64,000 bases of DNA from Euryodendron excelsum (lineage: Eukaryota > Streptophyta > Magnoliopsida > Ericales > Pentaphylacaceae): the NCBI GenBank assembly GCA_033060915.1, contig CM065384.1, forward strand, positions 32,974,501 through 33,038,500, in the 5' to 3' direction. The notes under the pieces were generated by a model. The model did not search any database, had not been told where the DNA came from, and saw only the letters and a program-made list of their open reading frames with translations. Shown in pieces: positions 57,989 through 64,000 of this stretch (position 1 is the first letter of the stretch; every line of letters starts with the position of its first letter). The translations under genes and the position numbers were made by a program.

Positions 57989-58872
57989 CTATCCCTCTGC
58001 TGGAACTTGTTGTCCCTCTAGGGGAACTTGCTGCTGCTGCTGGGCTTGTTGCTGGGCCTGAACAAGAGCCTCAGCCCGTCTCTGAATACCTACCAACTGA
58101 CCCGCAACCCTTTGAGTAGACAGGGCTATCGGTGCAAGTGTTGGAGCTAAAGAAGTGTCATCTGAAACTGCTACTCCAGCACATGCAATCAACTCAGTAA
58201 TCATGCCTGCGAAAGGTAATGCACCCTGCGGCTTCATCGAAGCCGCTGACTCGTAGAAAGCTCCAAACATGTAGCGGGGAAGATCAATGGTCTTACCTGT
58301 CCCTAAGGCATAAAGTAACTGGCCCCTACGTCTACTCACCTCTCCCCGACGCCCTAAGTTATAGATTGAACCGCAAGTGAAAACGAACATTAGGGCGTAC
58401 CTAGGAGCAAGGAATTTATTCTTAATTTGAGAAGAAATCCACTGGGAACCAGGCTGGCAAATCTCGACGACCATCACCTCGTGATCAACCTCACCCTGCT
58501 GGGGTTAGCTCAATGCTAGGTCATAAACTCGGGGGAGACTAAAGAACTTTACAAAAGTGGCCGGGGTTATGGTAATGGTCTTACCCTTAACTATGGAAAC
58601 TATGCGCTCATCCCTCGTCACATCCAAAAGTGATTGGATGTTGGCCATCAGCTCAGCAACTATCCTAGTCCTATGCTGGCCACTGTACTATGCCAACCGA
58701 AGCGAACTGCGAGCTTCAAACATCTCTCTCCAAAAATACGGCTCACTCTTTCATGCACTGGACCTCTCCGGCTAAAGATCTGGTCATAACACTGCTAAGC
58801 TTTCCTGTTAGCAAACTGAGAAGCATCAAAAGTGGCAGGGGTCCTGCGGACCTTCTTGATCCGCAGAGCCAT
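57989..58872 (-). pseudogene. Putative plant transposon protein (ATHILA ORF-1-like), broken
   Basis: The ATG at 58872 begins MALRIKKVRRTPATFDASQF, with the basic start and F-x-x-x-F layout of the putative plant transposon protein family (PF20167 type). After an in-frame TAG, a frameshift and an in-frame TAA (about 58506), the last 162 codons are open. They contain ISSQIKNKFLAPRYALMFVF, RRRGQLLYALGTGKTIDLPR and ALPFAGMITELIACAGV, which is the family core (RR...LL.A..TGK...P..IT.LC..AGV). The tail is Gln-rich (AQQQAQQQQQVP). It sits after pol in the same direction, where Athila elements carry an extra, sometimes env-like, ORF. Its role is unknown. Confidence 0.68.
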
Positions 58873-59434
58873 CTATAGTAACGAACAAGCTAAACTAACT
58901 AAACTAGAAAGAAACTAAAAATAAAGACAAGGAAATGAAAAGAAAGGCTCAAGGAATACCTAAAGGTAGACTGAATATGGGCATGGATAAGTAAGACCAA
59001 GGCTGGAAACTGGCAGGGCTCCGCTGCACGCTTAAAACACTCCCTCACTCACCCTCACTGAGTTAGCTATGAGTAAACTTAGTTTAGAAACTAGTTACAA
59101 TTTGAAATGGGTGGTTTATATAGAAAATCTGAGGCACCGTACGTACGGTTGGTAAGTGCGTATGTACGGTGCCGGTATGGACTGTACGTACACACCTATT
59201 ACCGTATGTATGGTCAAGAGAAATGTAAACCGTTAGAGCCAATAGAACATGCCACATTAGCGTACGCACGGTATCCAAACTGTACGTATGCTCCACCACT
59301 GTACCTATGGTAGGCAAATCGTACGTACGGTAAAGAAGGAAAACCACAAACTCACAAAAGCGATCTACTTTGCACAAAAATAAAAAAAACTAGGCCTAAA
59401 ACTACAAGAACAGGGGAGAATGCTCTACAATCGA
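58873..59434 (-). other. Non-coding stretch with the second GTACGTACGG array
   Basis: 59136-59330 holds about eight variants of the motif, including the perfect 14-bp palindrome ACCGTACGTACGGT near 59136. The rest shows nothing recognisable. Confidence 0.7.
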
Positions 59435-59450
59435 CCCTCACCCCCACCTA
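59435..59450 (-). promoter_or_regulatory. Second purine tract of the Athila-like element
   Basis: On minus, TAGGTGGGGGTGAGGG follows a GAGGACAATGCATTG phrase. It shares TAGGTGGGGG with the terminal tract at 38301-38314. Possibly an internal (central) polypurine tract. Confidence 0.5.
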
Positions 59451-59677
59451 GAACAATGCATTGTCCTCAATGTATAACAATACGCAACAAAAGGAAGAAT
59501 CAAGGCAACAAGAGAGTGATTACGCAACCCACCATTTCATTAAAATAACTAAACCGAACAATACAACACCGAAGATGGCATAAATGACAAGGAAACAAGA
59601 AACCAAGAACTCCTACAAAAGAAGTCCTGAACAAGCCAACCTATGTCTCTAACTACCACTTGGCGGGGCACGCGAGT

Positions 59678-59935
59678 CTATTTCTTAGAAGTGTTGGAAT
59701 TGGAGGACGTAGTGGCATCCTTCTTGGTCGATCTGAAAGATGATGGAGATGACTCATCAAGGAGACAAGAGGCCACCAAACAAGCTACAGTGACGACGTC
59801 ATTCGCGCGAAGTCGGGACAATGAAGTGCAAGTGTAGGCTTGCAAGAACGCGACGTAGTCCGGATCCTCCAACTCATTATAACTTGGGGCTCGGGAAACA
59901 CTCTTGTTTGCCTTTGAAGTCTTCTTGGATCCCAT
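59678..59935 (-). CDS. Small Ser/Lys-rich ORF of unknown function
   Basis: It has 85 codons from the ATG at 59935: basic start (MGSKKTSKANK), SYNELEDPDYVAFLQ in the middle, and a Ser/Thr/Lys-rich end. No known domain is seen. It lies between integrase and the second purine tract in the same direction. It may be the start of a larger broken reading frame of the Athila-like element, or chance. Confidence 0.35.
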   Translation of the reverse strand: MGSKKTSKANKSVSRAPSYNELEDPDYVAFLQAYTCTSLSRLRANDVVTVACLVASCLLDESSPSSFRSTKKDATTSSNSNTSKK

Positions 59936-60338
59936 GGAATGGAAGGAATGCCCAAGGGACACCAATGCAAGAATATGGTAATGTAGGGAGAGAAGTGAAG
60001 CAGGAAAACTATGGCCGGGAGTCCCCCCTTTAAAAGCATAGGGTATCACGTGCAAGAGAATCAAATGAATGGCATGAAAGTACCAATTGGTTGGGATTCC
60101 CTGCACAAAATCAAGAGCATGTGACTCTCCCTAAGAAGCAATTGAGTGGGCCCACAAAAACAAACTAGCTACTCCTAACTAAACCTAAGGAAAGAAAAAA
60201 CTAACTACAAGAGCACCCACACTCGAAAGCTAAACTATAATACTATAAATAGAAAAAATCTACTCCTAGCTAAATGAAATGAAACAAAAACTAACTACAA
60301 GTATTCCTACTCCTAAACGACTCAAACATAGGCTCTCC

Positions 60339-61690
60339 TTAATCAAAGGAATGTGGATCAATAAGATTCACACAATCTAAGTTGCCCTGAAAAGTCTTAA
60401 AATATGGCTTCAATCTTTGACCATTCACTTTGAAAGTCGACCCATTAGTGAGGTTCTTCACTTTGATAGCACTATGGGAATTGATATCGGTAACAAGAGA
60501 GGGGCCCACCCACTTACTTCTTAACTTGCCTGGGAATAAATGAAGGCGCGAATCATAAAGAAGAACTTTTTGACCAATTTTGAAGGATTTGCGAAGAATG
60601 TGTTGGTTATGAAATTTCTTCTTTGGGCCTCAACAATTTTAGCATTTTCAAAGGTATCATTACGGAGTTCATCAAGCTCATTTAATTGAAGTTTTCGGTG
60701 GGCACCTGCGGCATCAAAATCTTCATTGCATCACCGAATGGCCCAATAAGCTTTATGTTCAATTTTCACCGGGAGGTGGTAAGCTTTTCCATAAACAAGC
60801 CTATATGGCGATGCACCGAGCATAGTCTTATAACCTGTTCAGTAAGCCTAAAATGCATTGGTCAACCTAAGGGACCAATCCTTACTATTGGGGTTGACAG
60901 TTTTTTCAAGGATTCTTTTTATTTTCCTATTGGCTAACTCGACTTGCCTTTGAGTTTGAAGATGATAAGGTAAGCCAACTTTATGAACCACACCATATTT
61001 TTTCATTAAAAATGCAAAGGATTTATTGCAAAAGTGTGAGCTACCATCACTAATAATGGCTCAGGACATGCCATATCTTGAGAAGATGTTTTCTTTCAAA
61101 AAGCGGACCACCACTTGGTTATCATTGTTTTGGGAGGCAATGGCCTCCACCCATTTTGAAACATAGTCCACCGCCACTAGGATGTAAAGGTAGCCGAAAG
61201 AGTTAGTGAAAGGCTCTATGACGTCAATTCTCAACAATCAAATATTTCCAAGATAGTAATGGGTTGAAGAAGCGTCAAGTGTCGCTTAGAAAGTGTCCCT
61301 AAACATTGGCACCTATCACATGCAAGACACAATACAAGAACATCCTTAAACATGGTTGGCCAATAAAGGCCACATTGGAGAATCTTAGCAGTGGTCTTCT
61401 TGGAGGAAAAGTGTCTTCCACAAGCTTAAGAATGACAAAACCCTATGACTTGTTGAAACTCATGATTGGGTACACATCGCTGGATAACTTGATCTGGGCA
61501 ATACTTAAAGAGGTGAGGATTATCCTAAGAGAAGTAATGCAAATTTCGAAAGAATTTGCGTTTATCAATGGATGACCAATAGGATGGAACCTCACCGGTC
61601 ACAAGATAGTTTGCGATGTCGGCAAACCAAGGGGGACGAACTTTCTCTAAAGCATGCACATGCAAGATTTGCTCATTCGGGAAATGTTCA
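60339..61690 (-). pseudogene. Athila-like pol remnant: integrase
   Basis: Read from 61690 downward: the RNase H/integrase junction ([17 protein letters not shown]), a zinc finger of HHCC type (HEFQQVIGFCHS...CGRHFSSKKTTAKI...LACDRCQ, about 61480-61285), and a core with [20 protein letters not shown] and [10 protein letters not shown] followed by a stop and AIISD (about 61215-61030). The C-terminal GPF-like module reads KLRSKWVGPSLVTDI and TFKVNGQRLKPYF, ending at the stop at 60339. Several stops and frameshifts. The wording [11 protein letters not shown] is typical of Athila integrases. Confidence 0.85.
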
Positions 61691-61695
61691 TTGAT

Positions 61696-63241
61696 AGGGG
61701 TGGAGTCGGTGGCTCTTCCATCAAGAGGGAGCCAAGACAAATGATCCGCTACTACATTTTCCATCCCTTTCTTATTTCGCATTTCAATATGAAATTCTTG
61801 AAGCAACCAGATCCACCGAATGAGGCGGGGTTTGGCATCGAGTTTGGTAAAAAGGTACTTGGGGGCTGCATGGTCGGTGTAAATGATAACTAGTGACCCA
61901 ATCAAGTAGGAATGAAATTTGTCCAATGTAAAAACTACTGCGAGAAGTTCCTTTTCAGTTGTGGTGTCATTAATTTGAGCATCATTGAGGGTTTTAGAGG
62001 CATAATAAATGACATGAGGCTTCTTATCAACTCTTTGTTCCAAAACCACCCCCATGGCATAATCACTAGAGTCGCATGTGAGTTTAAATGGGTGAAACCA
62101 ATCTGGTGCACGCAAGATTGGGGCGCATGTCAATTACCCCTTTAGTGTGTCAAAGGCATCTCGACATGTCGGAGTCCATTCAAACGGAATATCAAGAGAC
62201 AAAAGTTGACATATTGGCCTAGCAATTGCACTAAATTCCTCAATAAAACGCCGGTAGAAGCTGGCATGCCCAAGAAATGATCGCACATCTTTCACACAAA
62301 TGGGAGGGGGTAGTTTTTGGATCAATTCAATTTTAGCCTTGTCAACCTCTATCCCCTTAGAAGACATGATGTGGCCTAACACAATCCTGCTAGTAACCAT
62401 GAAATGAAATTTTTTTCCAATTAAGAACAAGGTTACTCTCCTCACATCGCTTTAACACTTTTCCTAGGTTCTCAAGACATTCATCAAAAGTGTCTCCATA
62501 TACCGAGAAGTCATTCATGAACACTTTTATAATATGTTCGACCATGTCACTAAAGATGCTCATCATACACCTTTGGAATGTAGCAGGTGTAGTGCACAAG
62601 CCAAAGGGCATGCGGCAATAAGCATAGGTACCAAATGGACATGTAAAATTAGTCATGGATTGATCCTATAAAGCGATCTCAATTTGATTGTTACTGGAAT
62701 AACCATCAAGAAAGCAATAGAAAGCCTTTCCGGACACTCACTTTAAAACTTGGTCAAGAAATGGTAAAGGAAAATAGTCCTTTCGGGTCATTGCATTGAG
62801 GCAACGATAATCGATACACATTCGCCATTCAGTTTGGATATGAGTGGGCACCAATTCGTTCTTATCATTTCTAACTATCGTGACACTCGATTTCTTAGGT
62901 ACCACTTGGATAGGACTTACCCACTTAGAGTTGGAAATGGGATAGATAATACCTGCATCAAGCAATTTTAACACCTTACCCTTTACTATTTCTTTCATGT
63001 TAGAATTCAATCTCCGTTGCATTTGACGCATAGGTTTAGCCCCCTCTTTTAAGAAAATGCGATGTGTGCACAAAAGAGGACTAATATCATGGAGGTCAGT
63101 AATGATCCACCCTATAGCCTTCCTATGATGTTTAAGTAAGGCTATTAAGCCTTCCTCTTGGCTTAAAGATAGGGTGAAAGAAATTACAATGGCATAAGAC
63201 TCACCATCCTCCAAAAATTCATATTTCAAGGTGGTAGGCAA
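61696..63241 (-). pseudogene. Athila-like pol remnant: reverse transcriptase and RNase H
   Basis: The RT begins in the segment 63241-62738 (KVLKLLDAGIIYPISNSKWV, WRMCIDYRCLNAMTRKDYFP), then FYCFLDGYS (first catalytic Asp), MPFGLCTTPATFQRCM, and VFMNDFSVYGDTFDECLENL. The expected FMDD is FMND (Asn codon 62513-62515), so a catalytic Asp is lost. GIEVDKAKIE and VRSFLGHASFYRRFI follow in another frame. RNase H (62133-61700) keeps [20 protein letters not shown] and [10 protein letters not shown]. There are at least two frameshifts and several stops. Confidence 0.9.
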
Positions 63242-63478
63242 TGGTTTCCTTTTGGGAATGGGAGGTTTTGCCTTTGATGGAATTGGCTTTATGGTATTAG
63301 GTTGGAGAGGTTCAAAAGAAGCGATCCATTAACCCACATGCATGCATTGGGTGCTTTCATGACCTAAGGAAGAAGCTTCTCCTAAAGCCTTAACATGACA
63401 ATCCAAAGCTTAATGAGGCTTGCTCCTTAATAAAGCCTTTTTCAAAGAGTCCTCAAAGAACTCATTCTCAAAGTGATC

Positions 63479-63985
63479 TTACACTATAGTCTCAATGACG
63501 TCAATCTCCCAAAAGTCCTCACACTCACCCAGTTGTTTGGCAACCAAAAAGATATTCAATTCAAAAGTGGTGTTGCTAAAAGAAAGCTTTACTAACCCAT
63601 TCTTACAATGGACGATAACATTAGAAGTAGTTAGGAAAGGTTGCCCTAGAATAATGGGGATTTGGTTGTGAGCTACACAATTCTCCACGGGTTGAGTGTC
63701 CAAGACTATGAAATTAACCGGGAAATAGAAATTATCAATTTGTATAAGCATATCCTTAATGATACTCCTAGGAACCTTGATAGACCGATCCGCTAGTTGT
63801 TAAGTCATGCGGGTAGGTTGCAATTCTTCTAAGCCAAGTTCTTTATATACCGAAAATGAGAGAAGATTAACACTAGACCTAAATCCAATAAGGCTCGATC
63901 TATCCTAGTGTTTCCAATGGTGCAAGAGATAGTAGGACATCCGGGGTCCTTGAACTTAGGAACAGTTTTACATTACGAGATTGCA
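63479..63985 (-). pseudogene. Athila-like pol remnant: aspartic protease
   Basis: It reads KDPGCPTISCTIG, RALLDLG (active-site DLG variant seen in these elements), a frame change, SSVNLLSFSVYKELGLEEL, a stop, and VPRSIIKDMLIQIDNFYFPV followed by IPIILGQPFLTTSNVIV (ILGxPFL motif). The window edge cuts off gag. The stretch 63242-63478 between protease and RT holds a Lys/Pro-rich linker with stops. Confidence 0.8.
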
Positions 63986-64000
63986 CTTTGGTTTTCATTC

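Larger units (their letters stand above)
32894..64000 (-). mobile_element. Athila-like Ty3/gypsy element (minus), 5' end beyond the window
   Basis: Order on the minus strand: protease, RT, RNase H and integrase (from 63985 to 60339), a small ORF, a purine tract, a plant-transposon-protein ORF (58872-57989), a 3' non-coding region interrupted by the F-G insertion, a polypurine tract (38301-38314) and the 3' LTR (32894-38300). Assignment to the Athila lineage rests on pol motifs and on a long coding or non-coding stretch after pol. Every coding part is broken. Confidence 0.75.

Overview
This is plant nuclear DNA, probably from a eudicot, made almost entirely of nested LTR retrotransposons. I find no host gene, tRNA or rRNA. 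The basis is Ty3/gypsy and Ty1/copia polyprotein remnants with plant-lineage signatures, a plant-specific DUF7745-like gene carried by the elements, and AT-rich sequence full of decayed insertions. The species cannot be named from the sequence.

One Ty3/gypsy LTR family with exceptionally long LTRs (4.6-5.4 kb, termini TGTAAGC...GCGACA) dominates. Eight copies or parts, labelled A to H here, cover about 33 kb, just over half the window: A 1-986, B 1970-7342, C 11860-16948, H 16949-19372 (minus, partial), D 19547-24614, E 25214-29819, F 38778-43557 (minus) and G 51387-56123 (minus). B, D and E are solo LTRs with 5-bp target-site duplications. F and G are the 3' and 5' LTRs of one complete minus-strand insertion of 17.3 kb, flanked by perfect ATAGT duplications. 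Its 7.8-kb interior has a primer-binding site, a polypurine tract and an antisense gene but no recognisable gag or pol. C is the 3' LTR of a plus-strand relative that still carries integrase remnants (987-1969 and 7348-7618, split by B).

Layout and inferred nesting: (1) A decayed Ty1/copia element on plus (19373-32153, 3' LTR 31970-32153) was hit by H, D and E. (2) The plus-strand Tat-type element ending in LTR C sits inside H, and was itself hit by A and B. (3) 32154-32893 is unassigned. (4) An Athila-like element on minus has its 3' LTR at 32894-38300, a 3' non-coding region, a plant-transposon-protein ORF (57989-58872) and pol (60339 to the window edge). Its 3' LTR was hit by a Tekay/Del-like 3.6-kb solo LTR (34068-37650, TSD TCTTT). 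Its 3' internal region was hit by the F-G element.

The giant LTR has a repeated internal plan. A U3 of about 1.5-1.9 kb is packed with hairpin-forming tandem repeats whose stems show compensatory changes between repeats and copies. Next come a conserved TATA box, teloboxes and a splice-donor-like site, then about 2 kb of G-poor repeats of roughly 16 bp, and a conserved 3' block that contains a copy of the first ten bases of the primer-binding site. Both elements with interiors carry, antisense to the retroelement and beside the 3' LTR, a DUF7745-like gene with splice sites conserved between the copies. All coding regions are broken by stops and frameshifts. Function is inferred from family knowledge; the covariation, duplications and splice sites are read directly from the sequence.
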